Assembly: GCA_030428695.1 (NCBI GenBank)
Contig: JAUIEM010000179.1
Coordinates: 1-19,180, forward strand
Direction of reading: 5' to 3'
Source of the DNA: a bacterium
GTDB lineage: Bacteria > Planctomycetota > J058 > JAJDCP01
Length of the DNA: 19,180 nt
The translations under genes and the position numbers were made by a program. Position 1 is the stretch's first letter; the number at the start of each line of letters is the position of its first letter. Positions 1 to 6,604 of this stretch are shown one piece after another. Under the pieces are notes generated by a model. That model did not search any database. It saw only the letters and a program-made list of their open reading frames with translations, and was not told the origin of the DNA.

Positions 1-318
1 GTCATCGGCAACGGCTCGGAGACCGGCGACGGCGAGATCGAGCTCGGTCCGCGCTGGACGCGTCAGATCCAGGGCGCCCACGCCGGCAACAAGACCTACA
101 ACAACCGCGGGATCGGGATCTGCCTGGTCGGCGACTTCGACGAGCAGCACGGCCCCTCGCGTCATCAGCTCGCGGCGGTGCGCAGTCTGTGCCGGCGGCT
201 GATGCAGCGCTTCGGGATCCCGCGCGAGAACGTGATCGGCCACACCGATGTTCCGGGCAAGAGCACCGACTGCCCGGGCAAGCACTTCGACGTCGACGCC
301 GTCCGCGCCAGCCTCTGA
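1..318 (+). CDS. Peptidoglycan-recognition / N-acetylmuramoyl-L-alanine amidase (3' end only)
   Basis: The gene enters from the left edge, so only the last 105 residues are visible, in frame 1, ending at TGA 316-318. They match the C-terminal half of the Amidase_2/PGRP fold: 'GAHAGNKTYNNRGIGICLVG' (residues 25-44) is the central strand region. Residues 81-91 hold 'GHTD' followed by 'DCPGK', the second His and the Cys of the His-His-Cys zinc site in this family; the first His lies outside the window. The family cleaves the amide bond between MurNAc and L-Ala in cell-wall peptides. Having both visible ligands suggests an active amidase rather than a pure binding protein (inference). Localisation cannot be judged without the N terminus. 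It is separated by 190 nt from the next gene. Confidence 0.85.
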   Translation, partial: VIGNGSETGDGEIELGPRWTRQIQGAHAGNKTYNNRGIGICLVGDFDEQHGPSRHQLAAVRSLCRRLMQRFGIPRENVIGHTDVPGKSTDCPGKHFDVDAVRASL

Positions 319-380
319 GCTCCTGCCCCGCCCGCGTGCCCGATTCGAAAAGGACCGAGCGCGCGACCCCCCGCCTGCGT

Positions 381-386
381 TATACT
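381..386 (+). promoter_or_regulatory. Possible -10 element (TATACT) in the leader of the GTPase operon
   Basis: The 190-nt gap between the amidase stop and the GTPase start holds TATACT, which matches the sigma-70 -10 consensus at 5 of 6 positions in otherwise GC-rich DNA. No convincing -35 box lies 16-18 bp upstream, so this is weak. If used, the leader would be about 115 nt. Near its 3' end (467-487) lies a small inverted repeat, CCACG-GAGAA-CGTGG. I found no recognisable cobalamin riboswitch box, though the operon carries a BtuF-like gene. Confidence 0.25.
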
Positions 387-508
387 GCGCGTGGCGCCAT
401 CCATACCTCCCGCATCAGGTCGTCCGACGCCAGTCGGCGGCCCGGCTTCGTGGTGGCGGACGGCTACGTTCCACGGAGAACGTGGCGTGGTGGAAGGAGA
501 GTACGACC

Positions 509-1873
509 ATGCTCGTGCAGGGCGACATCACGATCGCGATCTGTGGCCACGCCTGCCACGGGAAGTCGACGCTGCTCGGCAAGACCATCGCCGAGATGCC
601 GCGTCTGCTCAAGCGTCGTGAGCTCGAGCGCGCGGCGAAGCTCGCCGCGGAGGGGCGCGACCCCTCCTTCGTGTTCGCGAGCCTGGTCTTCCGGGACAAG
701 AACCCGGTACACGGCGATCTACAGACCGGTATAACGGTCAACCCCTCCTTCGTGCGCTTCGATTTCCCGACCCACCGGGTGACCGTGATCGACACCCCCG
801 GCCAGGACAAGTACACCAACAACCGCTTCTCGGCGATCTTCCAGGCCGACGGCGCGCTGCTCGTCGTCGACGTGAAGAACCTGGTGCGCCCGATCACGCG
901 CCAGGTGATGCGCATCCTCAAGGGCTACGCGATCCCCCTGCTCGGCGTGACGATCTCGAAGATGGACCTGGTCGACTACCGCCAGGACGCCTACGACGAG
1001 GCGGTCGAGAGCGTACGCGAAGCGCTCGAGGAAGAAGGGCTCGCCCACGACGACACGGTGTTCTTCCCGAGCTCGGCCTACGAGAAGCACCGCGACCTGT
1101 TCGATCCCGGCGAGGGCACGATCGGCTTCCAGCGCATCGGCTGGTGGAAGGGGCCGAGCTTCAAGTCCTTCATGGAGGGGCTGAGCCACGCGAAGACGCG
1201 GCCTGCCGCGCCGCTGCGGGTGGTGATCCACAGCTCGAGCGTGTACGACCACGTGCCGGGGGTGGGCAAGACCGTCACCGGCCTGATCGAGAGCGGCCGC
1301 CTGGAGAAGAACCAGCGCCTCCTGTTCGAGCCGGTCAGCACCGAGCACAAGCAGAAGCTCTCGGCCCGGGTGCGTTCGATCGAGCTGACCCGCGGGCATG
1401 CGGTGACGCCGGGGGTGAAGGTCGACGCCGGGGTGCCCCGGCAGCTGGTCGGCATCGCGCTGACCAAGCCGTCGTTCAAGGACACCCTGCGCGAGCTGTT
1501 CAAGGGCCGCGGCATCCTCGCCGGCACCGAGGACGCGCCGCCGAAGACCTGCACGAGCCTGCTCGCCCAGCTGACCGTGTTCTCCGCCGACTACGAGCTC
1601 ACGGTCGGGGACCACTGGATGATGCACTGCCACGCCGACCGGGTCGCGATCAAGGTCGAGAAGATCGTCGCGGTCGGGGACGGCACCGAGGAGAGCTGGA
1701 ACGAGGCCGAGGCGCTGTTCGTCGAGGCGGGGCAGTGGGGCAAAGTCGTGCTGTCCTGCCAGCGCCCTGTCGCGATCGAGGAGGTGTCGGCGTTGGCGCC
1801 TCTCAGTCGCCTGGTCCTGCGCGACGGCGACATCCCCCTCGCCTATGGACTGTGTCTGACCCGCGACCCATGA
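509..1873 (+). CDS. Divergent EF1A-like translational GTPase
   Basis: 454 residues. ATG 509 is preferred over upstream in-frame starts because GGAAGGAG lies about 8 nt upstream and family homology begins at once. The G domain shows G1 'GHACHGKST' (13-21), switch I 'TGITV' (73-77), G3 'DTPGQ' (95-99) and G4 'SKMD' (150-153). Two beta-barrel domains follow (about 230-454). Their layout resembles archaeal/eukaryotic EF1A more than EF-Tu; for example 'PLSRLVLRD' near the C terminus parallels the EF1A 'PPLGRFAVRD'. Key positions differ from EF-Tu/EF1A: Asp of GHVDHGK is Cys16, the catalytic His of DxPGH is Gln99, and Asn of NKxD is Ser150. It may therefore bind or hydrolyse GTP unusually. Its 3' end overlaps the binding-protein gene by 4 nt (ATGA). 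Substrate and role are unknown; a translation or stress role is only inferred from the family. Confidence 0.85.
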   Translation: MLVQGDITIAICGHACHGKSTLLGKTIAEMPRLLKRRELERAAKLAAEGRDPSFVFASLVFRDKNPVHGDLQTGITVNPSFVRFDFPTHRVTVIDTPGQDKYTNNRFSAIFQADGALLVVDVKNLVRPITRQVMRILKGYAIPLLGVTISKMDLVDYRQDAYDEAVESVREALEEEGLAHDDTVFFPSSAYEKHRDLFDPGEGTIGFQRIGWWKGPSFKSFMEGLSHAKTRPAAPLRVVIHSSSVYDHVPGVGKTVTGLIESGRLEKNQRLLFEPVSTEHKQKLSARVRSIELTRGHAVTPGVKVDAGVPRQLVGIALTKPSFKDTLRELFKGRGILAGTEDAPPKTCTSLLAQLTVFSADYELTVGDHWMMHCHADRVAIKVEKIVAVGDGTEESWNEAEALFVEAGQWGKVVLSCQRPVAIEEVSALAPLSRLVLRDGDIPLAYGLCLTRDP

Positions 1874-2856
1874 GCGGCGCCCGACGAGCGCAGCGAGGAG
1901 TGGCGCCGCGGGGCGAAGCCGCGCCCGGCGATCCGGCGCTTGCGCCGGTGAGCCGAGCCGGGCGCGGGTTCCGGGGCAGCCTGCGCGCCGCGCTCGTCGC
2001 GTGCTCGGTCCTGAGCCTGCTGGTCGGGTGCGGCGACGACACGCCGCTCCCGGAGCCCACGGAGGAGCCGCGCGGAGCGGGCCTGCGCGTCGTCTCCCTC
2101 GGCCCCAACCTGACCGAGTTCTGCTTCGCCCTCGGCGCGGGGGAGCGCCTGGTCGGCGTGACCGCGCACTGCGACCATCCCGCGGCGGCGCGGCAGCTGC
2201 CGAAGGTCGGGAGCTACGACGGGATCGACGTCGAGGCGGTCCTGCTGCTCGCCCCCGACCTGGTGCTGGTGCCGGCGGAGGGGCTGATGCAGGATGCGGC
2301 GGAACAGCTCGCGGCGCTCGGCGTCGAGGTCCTGCCGGTCCACATCGACACCCTCGACGCGCTCCCGGAGGTCGCGACCCGGCTCGGCGAGGCGCTCGAC
2401 GTGGCGGAGCGGGGCCGCGTCCTCGGTCGTGAGCTGCGCGCCCGGCTCGAGGCGGTGCGGGCGACGCCGACGACGCGACCGAGCGCGGTGCTGGTCTACG
2501 GCAGCGAGCCGCTGGTGGTCGCGGGGCCGGGCAGCTTCGGCGCGAGCCTGCTCGAGGCCGCCGGCGCTGCCAACGCCTTCGCCGACGCTCCCCTGCCGTA
2601 CCCGCGCCCCGGTTGGGACGACGTGCTCGTCCGCGCCCCCACGCTGGTCGTGCTCAGCGCGATGGACAACGACGGCCGGGCCGCGTGGGAGCGTTTCCCG
2701 GAGATCCCGGCGGTGCGGCACGGCCGGCTGCACGGCGTCGATCCCGACCTGCTCAGCCGGCCGGGGCCGCGGCTGCTCGACGGTCTGGAGGCGGTCCAGG
2801 CGCTGGTTCTGGCCGTCAGCGAAGAAGCCGCGGAGCCCGCGGCGGGCCCTCCGTGA
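1870..2856 (+). CDS. BtuF/FecB-like substrate-binding lipoprotein of a metal-chelate or cobalamin importer
   Basis: 328 residues from ATG 1870, which overlaps the GTPase stop as ATGA, suggesting translational coupling. A GTG at 1948 would give a more ordinary 28-residue lipoprotein signal, so the start is uncertain. The hydrophobic stretch 39-53 ends in a lipobox, 'SLLVGC', with lipidation predicted at Cys54. Residues about 73-130 carry the Peripla_BP_2 (TroA-like, single helix backbone) signature: 'RVVSLGPNLTEFCFALG', then 'LVGVTAHCDHP', then 'LAPDLVLV'. This pattern is closest to the cobalamin-binding BtuF group, but siderophore binders share it, so the ligand is unproven. It probably feeds the permease encoded next, in the periplasm. 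No periplasmic partner or TonB receptor lies nearby. Confidence 0.85.
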   Translation: MSGARRAQRGVAPRGEAAPGDPALAPVSRAGRGFRGSLRAALVACSVLSLLVGCGDDTPLPEPTEEPRGAGLRVVSLGPNLTEFCFALGAGERLVGVTAHCDHPAAARQLPKVGSYDGIDVEAVLLLAPDLVLVPAEGLMQDAAEQLAALGVEVLPVHIDTLDALPEVATRLGEALDVAERGRVLGRELRARLEAVRATPTTRPSAVLVYGSEPLVVAGPGSFGASLLEAAGAANAFADAPLPYPRPGWDDVLVRAPTLVVLSAMDNDGRAAWERFPEIPAVRHGRLHGVDPDLLSRPGPRLLDGLEAVQALVLAVSEEAAEPAAGPP

Positions 2857-3923
2857 AGACCCTCAGCCGCGCACGCTTCCTCCTGATCGTCGGAGGCCTC
2901 GGGCTCGCGCTGCTCACGCTGCTGCCGCTCGCGGCCTGCCTGGGCTCGCAGGTGGTGCTCGGCCCGGGGGAGCTCCTGCGGCTGATCGAGGAGGACCTCG
3001 CGACGCGCAGCTTCGCGGAAGCCTGGCAGGGCTGGACCGGGACCGCCGTCGCCCATCCGCACCTGAAGATCTTCTTCGCCCTGCGCCTGAAGGGCGCCCT
3101 GCTCGCCGCCCTGATCGGCGCGGCCCTGGGAGCGGCCGGAGCGTGCTTCCAGGCGACCCTGCGCAACCCCCTCGCCGACCCCTACATCCTCGGCATCTCC
3201 GGCGGCGGCTGTCTCGGAGCGCTGGTCGCGCGGATGCTGCTCGGCGCGACCAGCTTCGCGGCGGTGTCGGTCGTCGGCATGGCCTTCGCCGCCGCCGCGG
3301 GGACGCTGTTCCTGGTGATCTTCCTCGCCGGCGGCTGGCGCGCGCCGGAGCACCTGCTGCTGACCGGGGTCGTCGTCAACGCCCTGTACAGCGCGGCGAT
3401 CCTGCTCGTGTCCAGCATGACCAGCAACAGCGACCTCGCCGACATCTCCCTGTACCTGATGGGCTACCTGCAGGTCTCCCGCCTGAGCTACCCGGCCCTC
3501 GGTGTGGTCGCGGGCTTCGTCGGCGCGGCGGTGCTCTACCTGCAGCGCCGGCACCGGGCCCTGAACCTGCTCGCCCTGGTCACCGACGACGAGGCGCGGG
3601 CCCTCGGCGTGCCGGTCGACCGCGCCCGCTTCGGGGTGCTGCTCGCCGCCTCGCTGCTGACCGCGGCGGCGGTCAGCCTGGCCGGGCCGATCGGCTTCGT
3701 CGGGCTGATCGTGCCGCACTGCATGCGCCTGGCCTGGGGCGCCGACCACCGCCTGCTGCTCGCGACCTCGGCCCTCGGCGGCGGCGTCTTCCTGGTGCTC
3801 GCCGACCTCCTCGGGCGCACCGCGGTGCAGACGCACCAGCTGCCGGTCGGCGTGGTGACTGCGGTCATCGGCGGCAGCTTCTTCCTCTTCCTGCTCGCCC
3901 GACAGCGCCGACGAAAGGCCTGA
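2853..3923 (+). CDS. BtuC/FecCD-family ABC importer permease
   Basis: 356 residues from GTG 2853, which overlaps the preceding stop as GTGA. It is a strongly hydrophobic multi-pass inner-membrane protein. Family signatures are clear: 'RNPLADPYILGISGG' at about 104-118, 'ALGVPVDRAR' at about 250-259 and 'GPIGFVGLIVPHCMRL' at about 278-293, which are the classic FecCD/BtuC motifs. Length is normal for the family (about 320-360). It should form a dimeric channel receiving substrate from the upstream lipoprotein. Type II importers also need a cytoplasmic ATPase (BtuD/FecE); no such gene follows within the window, as 172 nt of non-coding DNA and then ssb come next. The ATPase must be elsewhere or shared, or the system is incomplete. 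Confidence 0.92.
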   Translation: MKTLSRARFLLIVGGLGLALLTLLPLAACLGSQVVLGPGELLRLIEEDLATRSFAEAWQGWTGTAVAHPHLKIFFALRLKGALLAALIGAALGAAGACFQATLRNPLADPYILGISGGGCLGALVARMLLGATSFAAVSVVGMAFAAAAGTLFLVIFLAGGWRAPEHLLLTGVVVNALYSAAILLVSSMTSNSDLADISLYLMGYLQVSRLSYPALGVVAGFVGAAVLYLQRRHRALNLLALVTDDEARALGVPVDRARFGVLLAASLLTAAAVSLAGPIGFVGLIVPHCMRLAWGADHRLLLATSALGGGVFLVLADLLGRTAVQTHQLPVGVVTAVIGGSFFLFLLARQRRRKA

Positions 3924-4095
3924 GCCAACCCGCGCCCGGCCCCGCGCGTCGGATGATCGGACGGTGACACGAGGGCGCTACAAAGGCGCTCACGGGAAAA
4001 AGAAAAACGGTCTGATTTGACAGGGGCGACTGATAGGATGGCCGCGGACGTTACCGGACGCGTTTGATTCCGGGAAGCACGACACGGAGAACACG

Positions 4096-4641
4096 ATGGC
4101 CAATCTCAACAAAGTCCTTCTGATTGGAAGGCTTACCCGCGACCCGGAAATCCTCTGGACCACGAAGGGCACGGCGGTCTGCAAGGCCGGCCTGGCGGTC
4201 AACCGCACGTGGCGCAGCCAGGACGGCACCAAGCAGGAAGAGACCTGCTTCGTCGACATCACGCTGTTCGGCAAGCGTGGTGAGACCTTCCACCAGTACA
4301 TGCGCAAGGGCCGGCCGGTCTTTGTCGAAGGCCGCCTGAATTTCGACAGCTGGGAAGGCAAGGACGGCCAGCGCCGCAGCAAGCTCAACGTCGTCGTCGA
4401 CAACTTCCAGTTCCTCGGCGGCCGCAACGACAACTTCGACGATCAGCGCGGCGGCTCGGCCCCGGCCCCGGCGCGCCGCAGCTACAGCCCGCAGCCGGCC
4501 GCCCACAGCGCCGGTCCGCCCCGCTCCGGTGGTGGCGGTGGCGGTGGCGGCGGTGGCTGGCACTCGGGTCCCCCGCAGGGACAGCCCGAACCGTACCAGG
4601 AGAGCTATGACGACCTCGGGGATGACAACATCCCGTTCTGA
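4096..4641 (+). CDS. ssb: Single-stranded DNA-binding protein
   Basis: 181 residues. The start, 'MANLNKVLLIGRLTRDPE', is canonical for bacterial SSB; a GGAG lies about 8 nt upstream of ATG 4096. Residues 1-108 form the OB fold that binds ssDNA as a tetramer. Residues 109-170 are a low-complexity linker rich in Gly, Pro and Ser with a run of ten glycines (145-154). The C-terminal tip is 'DDNIPF', close to the consensus DDDIPF that recruits replication and repair proteins. The gene stands alone rather than with rpsF/rpsR. The 172-nt upstream gap includes TTGACA at 4017-4022 but no -10 at proper spacing. Its stop codon touches a large inverted repeat. Confidence 0.97.
   Translation: MANLNKVLLIGRLTRDPEILWTTKGTAVCKAGLAVNRTWRSQDGTKQEETCFVDITLFGKRGETFHQYMRKGRPVFVEGRLNFDSWEGKDGQRRSKLNVVVDNFQFLGGRNDNFDDQRGGSAPAPARRSYSPQPAAHSAGPPRSGGGGGGGGGGWHSGPPQGQPEPYQESYDDLGDDNIPF
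4528..4557 (+). repeat. GGN microsatellite coding for ten glycines in the SSB linker
   Basis: Ten consecutive Gly codons, all GGT or GGC, lie in the SSB linker region. Linker length is variable in this family. Changes in whole codon units would stay in frame, so slippage would alter linker length without breaking the C-terminal tip. Confidence 0.8.
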
Positions 4642-4798
4642 GGGACTGTCAGGCAACAAATCCTTGCTTTTCGGTGAGGCATCGTCGTCGATGGCAAGGA
4701 GCGAGGAGCTCGCATACGGGCTGTATTCGGGCGACGAGCGACGCAGCCAGTGGCGGCGAGGGCCAGCGAAAACGAGGATCTGTTGCCTGACAGGCCCT
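4641..4798. repeat. Long imperfect inverted repeat / structured element after ssb
   Basis: The arms 4641-4673 and 4767-4798 pair over 30 positions with two mismatches (4645/4794 and 4659/4780) and one bulged base (4667); 'CTGTCAGGCAACA' and 'TGTTGCCTGACAG' form the core. After a short internal loop, 4682-4695 pairs with 4746-4759 at 13 of 14 positions, three of them G-U. The tip contains smaller hairpins: GCGAG-GAG-CTCGC (4701-4713) and ATAC-GGGCT-GTAT (4714-4726). The 5' arm begins at the last base of the ssb stop codon. No T-run follows, so it is not a classic terminator. It could be a MITE/REP-like element or a structured RNA. I saw no clear target-site duplication and no second copy in the window. 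Confidence 0.85.
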
Positions 4799-4820
4799 GG
4801 GCTGCGCCAGACGCGGTGGT

Positions 4821-4862
4821 CCGGACATCGGCTCTGCGGCGTGCAGAGCCGGCTCTGTCCGG
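4821..4862 (+). promoter_or_regulatory. Strong hairpin abutting the likely ribosome site of the outer-membrane protein gene
   Basis: CCGGACA (4821-4827) pairs with TGTCCGG (4856-4862), and GGCTCTGC (4830-4837) pairs with GCAGAGCC (4843-4850). The loop is GGCGT and there is an asymmetric internal loop. The last two paired bases are the first GG of the GGAGG at 4861-4865, just before ATG 4868. Folding could restrict ribosome access (inference). There is no T-run, so termination is less likely. Confidence 0.65.
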
Positions 4863-4867
4863 AGGCG

Positions 4868-5692
4868 ATGACGGTTTGGGGGCGGAAGATGCAGACGACG
4901 GCGAGCCGTATCGGCCTCTGGGTGCTCGCGCTCGCTCTCGCGGCAAGCGCCCAGGGGAACCTGCGCTTCCAAGGTGACCAGGAGGAGGCGAAGACCCGCA
5001 TCTTCGCCGGCTACTGGCTGGTCGAGTTCGGCGGCGACATGTCGATCGGTGACGACGCCGAGTCGCCGTCGAACATCAACATGCGCACCGACCTCGATGT
5101 CGACCTCGACCAGATCGGCACCCCCTACTTCGAGCTCGTCTACACCGATGCGGCGGCCTTCATCTCGGCCGAGTACTGGTTCGTGCAGGGCCGCGGCAAA
5201 GAGGTGCTCGAGACCGATCTCAACTACGACGGCCTGCGCTTCGTCGAGGGCGGGCTGACCTCCTCGAAGCTGACCGCCCAGGCGGTCAGCCTCAACCTCG
5301 GCTACGCGCTGTTCTCCGAGTTCGGCGTCGATGTGTACCTCGTCGCGGGGATGCGCTACATCGCCTACGCGAGCAAGGTCAGCCAGGTCGACGCCGGCTC
5401 CGCGCGCAACCGGGCGGAGTCGTACATGCCGACCATCGGCCTGCGCGGCGAGACCAAGCTGTTCGGCGACCTGACGGTGTACGCAGACGTCAACTGGCTC
5501 GAGTTCTCGATCGAGGACAAGTCCTACGTCGCCGATCATTTCGACTGGTCCATCGGCGCCTTCTACGACTTTACCGACTACCTCTCGGCCCACGCCGAGT
5601 GGGCCTACCGGCGCAACCACCTGCACCGGCGCAACGAGGAGTACGACCTCGAGCTGCAGGGCCTCAAGCTCGGGATCGCGTTCCGCTTCTGA
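4868..5692 (+). CDS. Putative outer-membrane beta-barrel protein
   Basis: 274 residues from ATG 4868; ATG 4889 ('MQTTASRIG...') is an equally plausible start, giving 267 residues. The hydrophobic stretch 15-27 ends in 'ASA', a signal peptidase I site with cleavage predicted after residue 28. The mature part alternates polar and aromatic/hydrophobic residues, as in amphipathic beta strands, for example 'RIFAGYWLVEFGG' and 'QGLKLGIAFRF'. It ends in Phe, the usual C-terminal signature for BAM-dependent barrels. It is of OmpW-like size but I do not recognise a specific family, and no function should be assumed. It follows a 226-nt gap containing two large inverted repeats and probably has its own transcript. 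Confidence 0.75.
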   Translation: MTVWGRKMQTTASRIGLWVLALALAASAQGNLRFQGDQEEAKTRIFAGYWLVEFGGDMSIGDDAESPSNINMRTDLDVDLDQIGTPYFELVYTDAAAFISAEYWFVQGRGKEVLETDLNYDGLRFVEGGLTSSKLTAQAVSLNLGYALFSEFGVDVYLVAGMRYIAYASKVSQVDAGSARNRAESYMPTIGLRGETKLFGDLTVYADVNWLEFSIEDKSYVADHFDWSIGAFYDFTDYLSAHAEWAYRRNHLHRRNEEYDLELQGLKLGIAFRF

Positions 5693-5748
5693 GCCGGAAG
5701 CCGGGGCGCGGGCGAGACCGGGACTCCAACCCTCCTCCACCCGCGGCG

Positions 5749-5777
5749 TTGAGGCCTCCCATCACGTCCGCTACGAT
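5749..5777 (+). promoter_or_regulatory. Candidate sigma-70-type promoter of the sigma factor-kinase operon
   Basis: TTGAGG at 5749-5754 (4 of 6 to the -35 consensus) and TACGAT at 5772-5777 (4 of 6 to -10) are separated by 17 bp. They lie 20 nt upstream of the sigma factor GTG start and 57 nt after the preceding stop codon. The spacing is right but each box is only a moderate match. Confidence 0.45.
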
Positions 5778-5797
5778 GACAGGCGAAGGGAGGCGAC

Positions 5798-6604
5798 GTG
5801 CGCAAGCTCTGGCACACGACCTGCTCGGCTCTGCGGCAGAGCCTCGAGCCGAGCTGGCTCGAGGTCGAAGACTACCGGCAGCCCCTCGCGGTGCTGCTGG
5901 CCGCGCGCTACCCCTCCCTCGACGCGAGCTCGCAGGAAGACGTCATCCAGGACATCCTGCTCGAGCTCAAGGAGTCGTTGTTCGAGAGCTACGACCGCTC
6001 CGCGGGCAGGTTCCGGCAGTTCCTGAGCGGCGTGGTGCGCAATCGAGTGCTCGCACACCTCAAACGGCGCCGGCGCGAGCACGTCCTCGGCGCGGACCCC
6101 GACGTCGCCTTCAACGCCGAGGACGCGGATCAGCTGCGGGTGCTCGGTCCGGTCTTCAGCGCGCTGCGGATCTGGCTCGAGGGGACCCGCCGTGACGGGA
6201 TCGAAGGCCTGCAGCGGCTGACGGTGCTCAGCGCCCGGCTGGTCGGGGGAGAGAGCCTGCGCGCGATCGCCGACCGGCAGAGCCTCCCCTACAAGCGCGT
6301 CAAGCGCTGGATGCGCGAAGCGCGCCTGGCGATCGTCCGCCAGCTGTTGGAGCGCAGCCTGCGCGTCCCGGAAGATCTGCGCGAGGGCCTCGACTTCGGA
6401 CGCCTGGCCGAGGCGGCCCTGCGCGCGTTCGGCTCGGGTCGGGGGCTCGACGCCGTCGGCCACCCCGCGCTGCGGCGGGCCCTGCGCGACTGGCTGGCCG
6501 AGCTGGAGGCGGCCATCGTCGCGATCCCGCGCGTCGACCTGCGCGGAACCGAGCTGGCCGAAGGGCTCGAGATCCTGCTGCACGCGGCGGCGGACGAGGA
6601 ATGA
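5798..6604 (+). CDS. ECF-like RNA polymerase sigma factor with C-terminal extension
   Basis: 268 residues from GTG 5798, chosen because AAGGGAGG lies about 5 nt upstream. Residues about 35-95 resemble sigma-70 region 2, including 'DVIQDILLELKESLFESYDR', then 'GRFRQFLSGVVRNRVLAHLK', as in ECF factors. Residues about 130-190 resemble region 4 with a helix-turn-helix ('SLRAIADRQSLPYKRVKRWM'). About 80 residues (190-268) follow that are not part of the minimal two-domain ECF fold; their role is unknown. No anti-sigma gene is adjacent. Instead the stop overlaps the ATG of a transmembrane Ser/Thr kinase by 4 nt (ATGA), suggesting the kinase controls this factor, as seen for some ECF-kinase pairs (inference). 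It would direct RNA polymerase to an unknown regulon. Confidence 0.75.
   Translation: MRKLWHTTCSALRQSLEPSWLEVEDYRQPLAVLLAARYPSLDASSQEDVIQDILLELKESLFESYDRSAGRFRQFLSGVVRNRVLAHLKRRRREHVLGADPDVAFNAEDADQLRVLGPVFSALRIWLEGTRRDGIEGLQRLTVLSARLVGGESLRAIADRQSLPYKRVKRWMREARLAIVRQLLERSLRVPEDLREGLDFGRLAEAALRAFGSGRGLDAVGHPALRRALRDWLAELEAAIVAIPRVDLRGTELAEGLEILLHAAADEE

Noticed and set aside
248..508. An 87-codon N-terminal extension of the EF1A-like GTPase
   Set aside because: The extra residues are low-complexity and overlap the amidase gene; the ribosome site and family homology both start at ATG 509.
319..508. Cobalamin riboswitch upstream of the BtuF/BtuC-containing operon
   Set aside because: I found no conserved B12-box pattern and the leader shows only small hairpins.
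3971..4008. Hairpin-like GGCGCT repeats followed by an A-rich tract as a terminator
   Set aside because: The pairing is poor and the tract is A-rich, not T-rich, on the plus strand; on the minus strand the T-run would precede the stem.
4017..4039. TTGACA plus TAGGAT as an ssb promoter
   Set aside because: The spacer is only 11 bp, too short for a sigma-70 promoter, and no -10 occurs 16-18 bp after the TTGACA.
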